From NCBI RefSeq assembly GCF_013114595.1, contig NZ_VTXE01000013.1, positions 62,001 through 126,000 on the forward strand: a DNA stretch of 64,000 bases. The letters run 5' to 3'. The translations under genes and the position numbers were made by a program. The notes under the pieces were generated by a model that did no database searches, was not told where the DNA came from, and saw only the letters and a program-made list of their open reading frames with translations. The stretch comes from Vibrio sp. 99-8-1. Lineage in GTDB: Bacteria > Pseudomonadota > Gammaproteobacteria > Enterobacterales > Vibrionaceae. How positions within the stretch are numbered: position 1 is the stretch's first letter; every line of letters begins with the position of its first letter. Below, piece after piece: positions 18,530 through 27,572 of this stretch.

Positions 18530-20326
18530 TTACCCCGCTTGAAGCGACCCATACAGAGTCTGATATAGCCCTTCAGTATTCACAAGTTCGTGATGCTGCC
18601 CCGACTGAATCACCTTGCCATCTTCCAGCACATAAATAAGATCCGCCTGTTTCACCGCAGATAACCTATGCGCCACAATTAATGTTGTTCTGCCATCCAA
18701 AAACTGGTTGAGTGCCGAATGTAACGCTGCTTCTGTTGTCGTGTCTAATGCAGATGTCGCCTCATCAAGAATGACAAAATCTGGATTAGCCAGTACCATT
18801 CTCGCAATGGCCAGCCGCTGCCGTTGACCACCAGATAACCGGACACCTTGTCGACCTAAAGCCGAATCTAACTGCTCGGTTAAGCCCAACACAAACTCTT
18901 TTAACTGCGCAACTTGTAGAGCGTGCCACAGCCGTTCATCATCAATATCTTCACCCAGTGTTAAGTTTTCTCTTAGCGTATCGTTGAATATCATCGGTTG
19001 TTGCAACACCACCGCCAATTTTGACCGCAAATTATCGTAGCCGACATTCTCTACTGGATGACCATTAATGAATATCTCCCCGGCATCTTTTTGGTAGATA
19101 CCAAGTAACAGCTGAATAAGCGTAGACTTCCCACCTCCCGAGGCGCCAACAAGTGCCACCCGTTTTCCTTTAGGAATATGTAGAGTTAAGCCGTCTATAA
19201 CCTTGCGCTCTTCATTGTATGAAAATTGTAGATTTGAAATAGTAATATCAAATGAACCGTTCTTTTCAAATGGGTTAACAGTTACTGGGGTTTTATGTTC
19301 TTCCTCTAACTGCAGTATCACATTTAACCGCTTCATCGCCGCAGAGGCACTAAACCAAGAATATTGAATACTGAGCAAATCTTGTATCGGCGACAGCAAA
19401 AACCACAGGTAACCAAACACTGCGATAATTTGCCCTACGGTAAGATCTCCCCACAACACCATAACCATAGAGACGGCGCGAAAGATTTCAAAACCAAGCA
19501 AGAACAGCAAAAACGACAACCGATTGGCGGCATCTGATTGCCAAGCAAAGCTGTCAGCGTCTTTACGAATGGCCTCGGAGTCTTGTTGTAAGCGATGTAA
19601 ATACTCTCGCTCTCTGTTGGATGCTCGCAACTGATATAAGCCATCCAGTGTCTCAACCAGGCGTTGCTGAAAGCGTTCAAATGACTGGTTTTCTCTCTTT
19701 TTAAGAACTTTTACCTTCTGCCCCATTTTTTTTGACAGATAGATAATCACCGGATTAAGCAAAACAATAAACAACGCTAGCTTCCAATCCAGCCAAAAAA
19801 GCACAGCAGAAATACCAATGGTACTCAGTACGCTAACGACAAAACGACTTAAGCTAGAACTAATAAAATTATCTATCGTCTCAATGTCTGTCACCAGATG
19901 GGAGGTCAATGCACCGCTGCCACGCTCTTCATATTGGCGCATACTAATCCGGCCCAATTTACTCAATAACTGTTGACGTAAAAAACAGGTTAGCGATTTA
20001 GATATCAAAGTAAATTGACGTGTTTGAAGAATATTCAGGGCCTGACTCGTCACGCGCATAACGATAACCATAATCAGAACCAACACGATGTAGCCTTGAG
20101 GCGTTTGCCACATTTGCGGCAATAACTGGTTAAGGAATGCTAAGCCGCCAGCTGGCTGCCCCAGCAACACTTCATCAACCAGCAAAGGTAACAATAAAGG
20201 AATTGGAATACTGATGAGCGCTGCCAACAGAGCTACGCAATTGGCAAAAATAAGTGTTTTTTTATGCTTGCGCGCTTCACTAAGCAGCCACTTAGTATTT
20301 ATTTCTATAAAAGAGTGGGATGACAA
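18530..20326 (-). CDS. ABC exporter, fused permease and ATPase
   Basis: A half-size ABC exporter of 598 residues: six predicted membrane segments (about 20-310) followed by the ATPase with Walker A GASGGGKST, signature LSGGQRQR, Walker B FVILDEATSALD and the His switch IVAHRLS. This MsbA/LmrA-like layout exports lipids, drugs or peptides; the substrate cannot be read from sequence. The only fitting start is TTG at 20326 (or ATT just upstream), since no ATG lies in frame near MSSHSFIEINTKWLL. A terminator-like hairpin sits 15 bases upstream. It stands alone, divergent from btuC. Confidence 0.88.
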   Translation of the reverse strand: MSSHSFIEINTKWLLSEARKHKKTLIFANCVALLAALISIPIPLLLPLLVDEVLLGQPAGGLAFLNQLLPQMWQTPQGYIVLVLIMVIVMRVTSQALNILQTRQFTLISKSLTCFLRQQLLSKLGRISMRQYEERGSGALTSHLVTDIETIDNFISSSLSRFVVSVLSTIGISAVLFWLDWKLALFIVLLNPVIIYLSKKMGQKVKVLKKRENQSFERFQQRLVETLDGLYQLRASNREREYLHRLQQDSEAIRKDADSFAWQSDAANRLSFLLFLLGFEIFRAVSMVMVLWGDLTVGQIIAVFGYLWFLLSPIQDLLSIQYSWFSASAAMKRLNVILQLEEEHKTPVTVNPFEKNGSFDITISNLQFSYNEERKVIDGLTLHIPKGKRVALVGASGGGKSTLIQLLLGIYQKDAGEIFINGHPVENVGYDNLRSKLAVVLQQPMIFNDTLRENLTLGEDIDDERLWHALQVAQLKEFVLGLTEQLDSALGRQGVRLSGGQRQRLAIARMVLANPDFVILDEATSALDTTTEAALHSALNQFLDGRTTLIVAHRLSAVKQADLIYVLEDGKVIQSGQHHELVNTEGLYQTLYGSLQAG

Positions 20327-20340
20327 AATGGACGTCCATA

Positions 20341-20380
20341 TAAAAAGCCATCTTATAGCTATAGCATGTTAAGACGGCTT
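20341..20380 (-). terminator. Terminator-like hairpin in the leader of the ABC exporter
   Basis: On the minus strand AAGCCGTCTTA pairs with TAAGATGGCTT (one mismatch) and is followed by TTTTTAT. No gene ends upstream on this strand, and the exporter start codon is 15 bases further on. It therefore looks like an attenuator in the exporter leader rather than the end of another transcript. Confidence 0.55.
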
Positions 20381-20570
20381 AGAAAAACAAATCAAAAAAA
20401 TTAACATTGATTACACAAACCGCTCATGACATTCTGTTTCGTCAGAAATGAATCACCTATCACTCTCTATTGATGCGATAAGCACCAATTTTTAGTCAAA
20501 ACATTAATAAATTAAACTAAGAGACTGTGATTAACAATTCATACTCGCGACACAAACGATTATTAGGTTT

Positions 20571-21626
20571 ATGAAAATAAAAACCAACGGACGGATCTCT
20601 ATCCGTTTTCTACTCCCAATAGGATTGATAGCACTCTATATCGCCATTGCGACATCGGTCGCTGTAGGACCGATGGACATTGCATTAACAGATAGCTTAA
20701 GAGCCATCATTCCAAGCTGGATCTATCAAAGTCAGTTTAGTGCCGATCATGTTCAATTGATCATTCAAGAAGTACGTTTACCCCGAACTCTTCTTGCTGT
20801 GGCCGTTGGGGCGATATTGGCGCTCTGTGGAGCAGTGATGCAGGGATTATTTAGAAATCCATTAGCTGATCCAGGAATAATTGGCGTATCTGCTGGAGCC
20901 GCATTGGGCGCAGCCATTGCCATTGTTCTATTTGGGAACCTAGCAGCAAGTTATCCTAACATACTGTTATTTGGTACTTTGCCTGTTTTCTCATTTATCG
21001 GAGGAACCCTCACCACGTTAGTTGTCTATCGACTGGGTACAAGCCAAACGGGTACATCTGTTTCAGTGATGCTGTTGGCTGGTGTCGCCATGAGCGCCTT
21101 GGCCGGAGCTGGGTTAGGGCTTATGAACTATTTTGCCGACGATCAGGCGTTAAGGGATTTATCTCTCTGGACTATGGGTTCATTAGCAGGAGCAAGTTGG
21201 AATGGCATCGCCCTTGCTTTTATCAGTTTACTTATACTGATGTTTTTCTTTTATCGCGATGCCAATAAGCTCAATGCGTTACTGTTAGGCGAACCAGAAG
21301 CAAAACATATGGGCATCAATGTTCAATCACTAAAACGACGTTTAATCTTGCTTAGCGCTGCTGGTGTTGGCGTCACTGTCTCTCTCGCTGGCATGATAGG
21401 CTTTATAGGGCTCATCGTGCCTCATCTTGGCCGCATGATATCAGGCCCCAATCATCGCTCTCTCCTGCCCCTCTCCATGATTTTGGGCGGATTACTGTTG
21501 CTGATTGCCGATATCATTGCGCGAACCATAAAACCACCATTGGATATGCCTGTGGGTATTGTTACCGCCTTAATCGGAGCCCCCTTCTTTATCTGGTTAC
21601 TGGTAAAACAGAAGGGCCGTTTATGA
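20571..21626 (+). CDS. btuC: Vitamin B12 ABC transporter permease
   Basis: FecCD/BtuC-family permease of 351 residues with about ten hydrophobic segments. Typical blocks are EVRLPRTLLAVAVGAILALCGAVMQGLFRNPLADPGIIGVSAGAALGA split over the second and third helices, the coupling region around MGINV, and GLIVPHLGRM. It overlaps the downstream ATPase by four bases. BtuC and iron-siderophore permeases are hard to tell apart; the paired BtuD-like ATPase and the nearby cobalamin adenosyltransferase favour B12. No B12 riboswitch was recognised upstream. Confidence 0.82.
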   Translation: MKIKTNGRISIRFLLPIGLIALYIAIATSVAVGPMDIALTDSLRAIIPSWIYQSQFSADHVQLIIQEVRLPRTLLAVAVGAILALCGAVMQGLFRNPLADPGIIGVSAGAALGAAIAIVLFGNLAASYPNILLFGTLPVFSFIGGTLTTLVVYRLGTSQTGTSVSVMLLAGVAMSALAGAGLGLMNYFADDQALRDLSLWTMGSLAGASWNGIALAFISLLILMFFFYRDANKLNALLLGEPEAKHMGINVQSLKRRLILLSAAGVGVTVSLAGMIGFIGLIVPHLGRMISGPNHRSLLPLSMILGGLLLLIADIIARTIKPPLDMPVGIVTALIGAPFFIWLLVKQKGRL

Positions 21627-22399
21627 GTTCTAAAATCGCAATTAGTATAAAAAATATAAACCTGACTCTGGGTAATAAAGTCATACTTGATAACGTCTCT
21701 GTCGACCTCAATTGTGGCGAACTAACCGTATTACTAGGCCCGAACGGAACGGGTAAAAGTAGTTTATTAAAGGTTATCACTCAAGAGTGGCCCTGTTCTG
21801 GTGAGGTTTCGTTTTTCGATCAACCTTATCATCAATGGGACGCAGCGGAGCTAGCAAAGCATCTTGGCGTATTGCCTCAAGCGAGCAGTTTAACGTTTAA
21901 TTTCACCGTAGAAGAGGTGGTTGAACTCGGCGCATTAGCCTTAAGTGAAACTCAACAACAAATTAACAACATTGCGCAAGATAACATGGCAAAGACCGAT
22001 ATTCTCAACCTTGCTCAGCGGCTATACCCCAGCTTGTCTGGAGGTGAAAAGCAACGCGTACATTTAGCAAGAGTACTGACACAATTGGCACAAAGTGGCA
22101 ACCAAACTTCGCTACTGCTGGATGAGCCCACTTCTTCACTAGATCTCTCTCACCAGCACCAAACCTTGTCCCTAGCGAAATCGTTAGCTCAGGCAGGTGC
22201 TTGTGTCATTGCCGTTATACACGACCTTAATTTGGCCGCTCAATATGCAGATCGAGTGCTGATGTTAAACGGAGGAAAGATCGTAGCAGATGGCACGCCG
22301 TGGCAAACATTAACAGCAGAAACCATCGAAGGCGTTTATCAGTGGCCGGTACAAATAGTAGAGCATCCTAAAAGGGACTGTCCTGTTATCCTTAGCTAA
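21623..22399 (+). CDS. btuD: Vitamin B12 ABC transporter ATPase
   Basis: A 258-residue ABC ATPase with Walker A LGPNGTGKSS, signature LSGGEKQRVHLAR, Walker B LLLDEPTSSLD and the His switch VIHDLNL. It energises import through the overlapping BtuC. No periplasmic binding protein (btuF) is encoded next to them, as is also the case in E. coli where btuF is elsewhere. HmuV-type haem ATPases are similar, so the substrate is inferred. Confidence 0.8.
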   Translation: MSSKIAISIKNINLTLGNKVILDNVSVDLNCGELTVLLGPNGTGKSSLLKVITQEWPCSGEVSFFDQPYHQWDAAELAKHLGVLPQASSLTFNFTVEEVVELGALALSETQQQINNIAQDNMAKTDILNLAQRLYPSLSGGEKQRVHLARVLTQLAQSGNQTSLLLDEPTSSLDLSHQHQTLSLAKSLAQAGACVIAVIHDLNLAAQYADRVLMLNGGKIVADGTPWQTLTAETIEGVYQWPVQIVEHPKRDCPVILS

Positions 22400-22474
22400 A
22401 GTCAGTATTTGCAGGCATCACGTTAAGTGTTTGTCTGCACTACAATGCCTTATCATTTAGAGTTTTATTCCTTG

Positions 22475-22649
22475 TATACTCAAGTGACCTCAGGGTGCTT
22501 GTTCAGCGAGAATGTATTGGCTGCTGATCAAGACGCCCATTTCTGCGTCAGAGAATCTTGATAGGGAATGCCATTCCTTCCATTATCTTTCTTGAACTGA
22601 ACGTGTTGATGTTGCTCTGAATCCTGTATCTTGAGGTCACTTGAGTGTA
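22475..22649. repeat. Intact 175-bp MITE-like element, family TATACTCAAGTGACCTCA
   Basis: Begins TATACTCAAGTGACCTCA and ends with its inverted copy (minus-strand reading TACACTCAAGTGACCTCA), giving terminal inverted repeats of about 18 bp with one mismatch. The interior is also palindromic: ATCAAGA / TCTTGAT around an ACGC / GCGT core, and GGAATGCCATTCC. There is no open reading frame. Partial copies occur at 164-263, 25036-25100, 34128-34208 and 40932-41100. It lies between btuD and the SulP gene; the remaining bases up to 22860 hold the SulP promoter region. Confidence 0.8.
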
Positions 22650-22860
22650 GATCTTAAACTCCTCTCTTTATTACTTTTTATTTAATTTCCGGCTCTTAAT
22701 AATTGATTATTCTTGAACTTAGTCACACTTTTCTGTAGCATGCGCCACCTTAGTGGGTGTCCGATCACAATTGGTTTTAAAGCGTCTTTTTAAATACGGT
22801 TTGGCTTTAGCTTCAATTAAAGATTGGTATTGCGTCTTTATCTTATTAGAAAGAGCCAAC

Positions 22861-24420
22861 ATGTTTGAATTTCCTCAATTTTCTAGTCATTCTGCCAAGA
22901 ATGATATCTTATCAGGCCTTACTGTAGCACTTGCTTTGGTACCAGAAGCCGTCGCATTTGCTTTTGTTGCAGGTGTTGACCCTATGGTTGGCTTATATGC
23001 GGCGTTTATCGTCGGCTTGATTACCTCTATTTTTGGTGGTCGCCCAGGAATGATTTCTGGTGCTACAGGTGCGATGGCCGTCGTTATGGTTAGTCTTGTC
23101 GCGACTCATGGCATACAGTACCTATTTGCCGCAATATTACTGGCTGGTGTACTGCAAATATCCGCTGGGGTGTTTAAGCTCGGTAAATTCATCCGTATGG
23201 TGCCGCATCCTGTGATGATAGGATTTGTAAACGGCTTAGCGATTGTTATCTTCTTAGCGCAGTTGGGTCAGTTTAAAGCCCCGGACCTTAATGGTATTGT
23301 CACTTGGCTGCCACAAGGTCAAATGCTGATCATGCTTGGTTTAATCGGCTTAACAATGGCAATCATCCATTTTCTTCCAAAATTTACCACAGCAGTGCCT
23401 TCATCTCTGGTTGCCATCGTATCGGTAACACTCATTGTGCAACTGCTTGGCTTAGAAACCCGCACTGTTGTTGACTTCCTTCGCACCATGTCTGGTGACG
23501 AAGCCGCCACTCTTGCTGGTAGCTTACCCACGTTTTCAATCCCGTTTGTGCCATTCAGTTTAGAAACGCTACAAATTATCCTACCTTACGCCATCATTCT
23601 TGCAGCGGTAGGTCTTATCGAATCTCTACTGACTTTAACGGTCATTGATGAAATGACAAACTCTCGTGGTCAAGCGAACCGCGAATGTGTTGGTCAAGGT
23701 ATTGCTAACGTTACCTGTTCTTTCTTTGGCGCCATGGGCGGTTGTGCCATGATTGGTCAGTCAATGATAAACGTGAACTCAGGTGGTCGTGGTCGACTTT
23801 CTGGTATCGTTGCAGCATTAGCGCTGTTGTCATTCATTTTGTTTGCCTCATCGCTAATTGAGATGATTCCACTCGCTGCGCTAGTTGGTGTTATGTTTAT
23901 GGTGGTTATCGGGACCTTTGAATGGGCAACCTTCAAGCTCGCACGCCGTGTACCTAAGCAAGACTTCTTCGTTATTGTTCTGGTTACAGTTGTGACTGTG
24001 TTGACTGACTTAGCCGTTGCTGTTGCTGTTGGTGTCATTACTTCTGCATTAATGTTTGCATGGCAGCATGCTAAGCACATTTATGCGAGCAGCCAAATGA
24101 ATAAAGAAGGCTCTAAAGAGTACCATGTTAATGGCCCTATCTTTTTTGGTTCTGCTGCAAACTTCTTAGAGTTATTTGATGCCAAGAACGATCCAAATGA
24201 CGTTATTGTTGATTTTGGTAACTCGCGTGTTGCAGACCACTCAGCGATTGAAGCGATTGAGACCTTAGCAGAACGCTATACTGCACTAGGCAAAACTCTG
24301 CACCTTCGTCACTTGAGCCCAGACTGTCGTACCCTACTTGAAAAAGCAGGCAGCTTGGTTGAAATCAACGTGAAAGAAGATCCAAGCTACAAGGTTGCAA
24401 CCGACGTACTAGCGGGTTAA
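22861..24420 (+). CDS. SulP-family anion transporter with STAS domain
   Basis: Inner-membrane anion transporter (sulfate or bicarbonate type) of 519 residues. The membrane domain (about 1-400) starts [31 protein letters not shown], a typical SulP signature, and includes [18 protein letters not shown] cytoplasmic STAS domain follows (about 430-515, with [19 protein letters not shown]). The start at 22861 is chosen because GAAAGAG precedes it and [16 protein letters not shown] is the natural start; an in-frame GTG at 22753 only adds an unrelated leader. The transported ion cannot be fixed. Confidence 0.9.
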   Translation: MFEFPQFSSHSAKNDILSGLTVALALVPEAVAFAFVAGVDPMVGLYAAFIVGLITSIFGGRPGMISGATGAMAVVMVSLVATHGIQYLFAAILLAGVLQISAGVFKLGKFIRMVPHPVMIGFVNGLAIVIFLAQLGQFKAPDLNGIVTWLPQGQMLIMLGLIGLTMAIIHFLPKFTTAVPSSLVAIVSVTLIVQLLGLETRTVVDFLRTMSGDEAATLAGSLPTFSIPFVPFSLETLQIILPYAIILAAVGLIESLLTLTVIDEMTNSRGQANRECVGQGIANVTCSFFGAMGGCAMIGQSMINVNSGGRGRLSGIVAALALLSFILFASSLIEMIPLAALVGVMFMVVIGTFEWATFKLARRVPKQDFFVIVLVTVVTVLTDLAVAVAVGVITSALMFAWQHAKHIYASSQMNKEGSKEYHVNGPIFFGSAANFLELFDAKNDPNDVIVDFGNSRVADHSAIEAIETLAERYTALGKTLHLRHLSPDCRTLLEKAGSLVEINVKEDPSYKVATDVLAG

Positions 24421-24454
24421 TCAACCAAAACAAGTATCATTACTTTGACACTAA

Positions 24455-24484
24455 AAAACCAGTTCATCATGAACTGGTTTTTTT
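24455..24484. terminator. Bidirectional terminator between SulP and phosphatase genes
   Basis: Perfect stem AACCAGTTCA / TGAACTGGTT with T runs on both strands. It can end both the rightward SulP transcript and the leftward phosphatase transcript. Confidence 0.85.
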
Positions 24485-24519
24485 ATATTCTTCAACTCTA
24501 TCAAACAAGCTAAGCTTTA

Positions 24520-24972
24520 CTATTTCAGCTTATCCAAAAGATGCTGGCTGGCATCTTCTATAAGATCTAACACCAATTCAAAACCCGAATTACCACCATA
24601 GTATGGGTCTGGTATTTCATTATAGGCCGACTGTGAGTAACTCAAAAATAGCTTAACTTTATGAGCATATTCATCGGGACAGATCTTCATTAACTCACTA
24701 ATATTGTCATTGTCTGCGGCCAGTATCAGGTCGAAATAGGCAAAATCCTCTAAGCAGACTTGCCTAGACGTAATTCCAGCAAATGAATAGCCACGCTTCT
24801 CGCCTGCCGCCTTAGCCCGTGAGTCAGGAGCGTCCCCAACGTGATAGTCAATGGTGCCTGCTGAATCAACTTCTATTGCCACATTTTTTTGGGCTGCAAT
24901 GGCTTTAAGTACCGCCTCTCCTGTTGGAGAACGACAGATATTACCCATGCAAATAATCAACACTTTTTTCAT
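24520..24972 (-). CDS. Low-molecular-weight protein tyrosine phosphatase
   Basis: A 150-residue phosphatase with the C-x5-R-S active site CMGNICRSPTGEAV at the N-terminus and the general-acid Asp in DPYYGG near the C-terminus. It hydrolyses phosphotyrosine. The start at 24972 (MKKVLIICMGNICRSP) is the family start; upstream in-frame codons reach into a repeat. There is no tyrosine kinase or capsule gene beside it, so its substrate is open. A Wzb-type role is possible but not supported here. Confidence 0.9.
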   Translation of the reverse strand: MKKVLIICMGNICRSPTGEAVLKAIAAQKNVAIEVDSAGTIDYHVGDAPDSRAKAAGEKRGYSFAGITSRQVCLEDFAYFDLILAADNDNISELMKICPDEYAHKVKLFLSYSQSAYNEIPDPYYGGNSGFELVLDLIEDASQHLLDKLK

Positions 24973-25035
24973 TGGGTTCACCTTAGCTAAAGTAACCATT
25001 AGCAATTCGTGGTTTTTACTCAACTATACTTCAAT

Positions 25036-25100
25036 TATACTCAACTAACCTCAAAATGCTTGTTCAGCGAAAATTTATTGAACGACAGTCAATATCACCT
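25036..25100. repeat. Partial copy (left half) of the TATACTCAAGTGACCTCA repeat
   Basis: TATACTCAACTAACCTCA, then TGCTTGTTCAGCGA and AATTTATTG, match the left half of the intact element with several differences. It fills most of the gap between the phosphatase and the adenosyltransferase, so it probably overlaps one of their promoters. Confidence 0.7.
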
Positions 25101-25122
25101 TAGACCATCAAAAAGGATATGT

Positions 25123-25728
25123 ATGTCTTCGCAGGAAATGAAAGAGACACGCCATAAAGAACGACAGCAAAAAGTAAAACAGAAAGTAGACGCAAAAATT
25201 GAAGCCGCTCAGCAAGAAAAAGGGCTACTTATTGTGATTACAGGCAATGGCAAAGGAAAGTCTACTTCAGGCTTTGGCACCATTGCACGAGCGGTTGGTC
25301 ATGGTTTACGTTGCTCTGTGGCTCAATTTATTAAAGGTACATGGGATAACGGAGAGCGAAACCTTTTAGAAAAACTGGGAGTTGAGTTTCAAGTTATGGC
25401 GACCGGTTTTACCTGGGAAACACAAAATAAAGAGACCGACACTCAAGCTGCACAACTGGTTTGGCAACAATGTAAACGCATGCTCAGCGACCCCTCTATT
25501 GATGTTGTTCTCTTTGATGAACTCACCTATATGGTTAACTATGGCTATATAGAGTTAGAAGAGGTTCTTGCCGCACTCGATGCACGTCCTCATATGCAGT
25601 CAGTCATCATTACAGGCCGTGCAGCGCACCGTTCGTTAATTGAAGCCGCAGATACAGTGTCTGAGGTTAAAAACGTTAAACACGCATTTGAGTCTGGCGT
25701 AAAAGCCCTTAAAGGGGTGGACTGGTAA
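25123..25728 (+). CDS. cobO: Cob(I)alamin adenosyltransferase
   Basis: CobO/BtuR-type ATP:corrinoid adenosyltransferase of 201 residues, making adenosylcobalamin. The P-loop is VITGNGKGKSTSGFG (about 35-50), followed by VAQFIKGTWDNGERNLLE and DVVLFDELTYMVNYGY. The start at 25123 has AAGGA seven bases upstream; the open frame to the left is repeat sequence. With btuCD 3 kb away it forms a loose cobalamin neighbourhood. Confidence 0.94.
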   Translation: MSSQEMKETRHKERQQKVKQKVDAKIEAAQQEKGLLIVITGNGKGKSTSGFGTIARAVGHGLRCSVAQFIKGTWDNGERNLLEKLGVEFQVMATGFTWETQNKETDTQAAQLVWQQCKRMLSDPSIDVVLFDELTYMVNYGYIELEEVLAALDARPHMQSVIITGRAAHRSLIEAADTVSEVKNVKHAFESGVKALKGVDW

Positions 25729-25802
25729 TACGCAAGGTAGCAGGTTATCTGATACAGAGGTGAACGTGATTCACCTCTTTGATCCCGTTTACTGGAAAGT
25801 AT

Positions 25803-26072
25803 CTAGGGTCTGTTGATCTTTCAAGAACAGATTTTGTTCAATCTGAAAGCGGTTTGAGCAAGGCATGAGGAGAGCAGCATAGTTATTCTATGTAAACGAC
25901 TCATAACACAGCTCAAGACGTTTTCAGATGAACCCTTCGGGCAGCGTTTGTTGGCACTTTCTACTGCGTTATCACCTGATTTGTGTAGATGGCTACACTT
26001 CACAGGCGCTGCCTTGTATAAAGCACCAACAAACTGCTGCAAAAATAGTCGCGAAAGGTCAACAGACCCTAG
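25803..26072. mobile_element. 270-bp non-autonomous element with 20-bp terminal inverted repeats
   Basis: Left end CTAGGGTCTGTTGATCTTTC and right end its reverse complement with one change. The interior has no gene but strong symmetry: GGCAGCGTTTGTTGG near the middle pairs with CCAACAAACTGC further right, and CATAGTTATTCTATG is a small palindrome. It lies between the adenosyltransferase and a small membrane protein gene. Size, ends and lack of coding capacity fit a MITE mobilised by a transposase elsewhere; no clear target duplication beyond CTAG is visible. Confidence 0.75.
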
Positions 26073-26076
26073 TAAA

Positions 26077-26346
26077 CTATCGCTCGCTTCTATTTTTCAT
26101 TAATCGATACTCATTGATAGCAGCAATTAATTCGGAAGTGTTAATGTACTTTGCAATAAAGTAGGGAGGAATCAAGAAAACAAATAAATACAAAGATTCA
26201 TGAAAAAATAACCTCATAATCATCTCTTCATGGTCAAAGTAAGCAAAAATCGCCAGTACATCTAGCAAGATACCAAGCCCAACCATAACAATAGAGACAA
26301 TCAATACCAATCCCAGCATATCTCTTATAAAAATTTTCCTTTTCAT
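26077..26346 (-). CDS. Small hypothetical membrane protein
   Basis: An 89-residue protein that I do not recognise. It has two hydrophobic segments (MLGLVLIVSIVMVGLGILLDVLAIFAYF split by Asp, and LYLFVFLIPPYFIA) joined by an acidic DHEEM loop, and a basic C-terminus. The ATG at 26346 is chosen; an in-frame TTG at 26379 has a slightly better ribosome-binding site and would add 11 residues. The stop codon is five bases from the end of the 270-bp element, so the C-terminus may have been altered by the insertion. Confidence 0.5.
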   Translation of the reverse strand: MKRKIFIRDMLGLVLIVSIVMVGLGILLDVLAIFAYFDHEEMIMRLFFHESLYLFVFLIPPYFIAKYINTSELIAAINEYRLMKNRSER

Positions 26347-26514
26347 CACACTATTGCTCTTAAAACAGCCGTTTTTCAAAATTACTCTTCGAGCGACAGA
26401 TAAAAGTTGATTGAGATCACATAATTATCGACGTGAGTAAAAACTAAGATTTTAAGACTGATCTGTTTTAATTTCCGTTTGGCGCTTTAACATGACTTGA
26501 TTAGCGGACAATTA

Positions 26515-27552
26515 TCACTTCTTTTCTTCAAACCATTTTTTTCGATCCGCCGTATCTTTAAAGGTCCAAGCAATAAAGCGACTGACTTTCTGACCTTGGC
26601 TCATCTCAACTATTTGTATCTCTTTTGCGGCTACTTTTTGTAAGTTTTTCTTCATACCTCTGACATTATCTTTTTTGGACACTAAGGTAGAAAACCAGAG
26701 CACTTGCTCAGCAAACTGTTTGCTTTCAAACGCCATATTTTTAATAAATGCAGCTTCCCCACCAGCGCACCATAGTTCAGCTTGCTGACCACCAAAGTTG
26801 AGCACCGACTTAGGATTGTTCTGTTGTGCCCCCTGTTTACCACGCTTAACCCGGTTAGCCGCTAAATTAACCAGCTTTCGCTTAGTGCCTTGTTGCGCCT
26901 CTTGTAACGACTTATGAAAAGGAGGGTTGCACATGGTGATGTCATAAAACTCATTCGGCTGAATAATATTAGTAAACAGGTGACGGCTGTTACTTTGCAA
27001 ACGGCATTCAACCTTCCCCTTAAGTACCCTATTGCTTTTGACTATGGAATTAACAACCTTGACGGAAACAGGATCCACATCACTGGCAACATAACGCCAG
27101 CCATAATCCACGGCTCCAACAATCGGATAAACACAGTTAGCCCCGACCCCAATATCCAGCGCTTTAACCAATGAGTGTTTTATATCTTCACACTCACTGA
27201 TTAATAGATCCGCCAGCCTATGAACATAGTCGGCTCGACCGGGTATAGGAGGACAAAGATAATTGTCCGGTATATCCCAAGTTGTCAGCTGATAAAAATG
27301 AGAGAGTAACGCTTTATTGAGCAATTTAACCGCAACAGGATCGGAGAAATTGATGCTCCAGTCCCCTTTAGGATTTTTGATCAGGTGCGACTTTAAGGCA
27401 GGTAGCGATTTAACCAAAGCAACAAAATCATAACGTCCTATATGTTTATTACGGGGATGCAATCCAACGTTATTACTAATAGTGACAATTTTACAACTTG
27501 CTGAGCCCACTTTAGCAGCCGGCGTTCTAGAGTGTTGTTTAGCGTTGTTCAT
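26515..27552 (-). CDS. rlmF: 23S rRNA (adenine(1618)-N6)-methyltransferase
   Basis: Methylates A1618 of 23S rRNA using S-adenosylmethionine. The 345-residue protein has the family start [13 protein letters not shown], the SAM-binding [16 protein letters not shown], and the catalytic CNPPFHKS of N6-adenine methyltransferases. The first 30 residues are variable. It lies 20 bases downstream of the unknown 192-residue gene on the same strand. Confidence 0.93.
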   Translation of the reverse strand: MNNAKQHSRTPAAKVGSASCKIVTISNNVGLHPRNKHIGRYDFVALVKSLPALKSHLIKNPKGDWSINFSDPVAVKLLNKALLSHFYQLTTWDIPDNYLCPPIPGRADYVHRLADLLISECEDIKHSLVKALDIGVGANCVYPIVGAVDYGWRYVASDVDPVSVKVVNSIVKSNRVLKGKVECRLQSNSRHLFTNIIQPNEFYDITMCNPPFHKSLQEAQQGTKRKLVNLAANRVKRGKQGAQQNNPKSVLNFGGQQAELWCAGGEAAFIKNMAFESKQFAEQVLWFSTLVSKKDNVRGMKKNLQKVAAKEIQIVEMSQGQKVSRFIAWTFKDTADRKKWFEEKK

Positions 27553-27572
27553 ATAATGCGTCTGCCTAACGT

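Noticed and set aside
20327..20570. Cobalamin riboswitch before btuC
   Set aside because: I could not find the B12-box or the expected stem arrangement; only the exporter-side hairpin is present.
25803..26072. Integron attC site
   Set aside because: The ends and length do not show the R and L core sites of vibrio attC repeats, and there is no cassette array.
25928..26164. A 78-codon frame running through the 270-bp element
   Set aside because: It spans the right end of the element and crosses into the small membrane gene on the other strand; no ribosome-binding site or homology.
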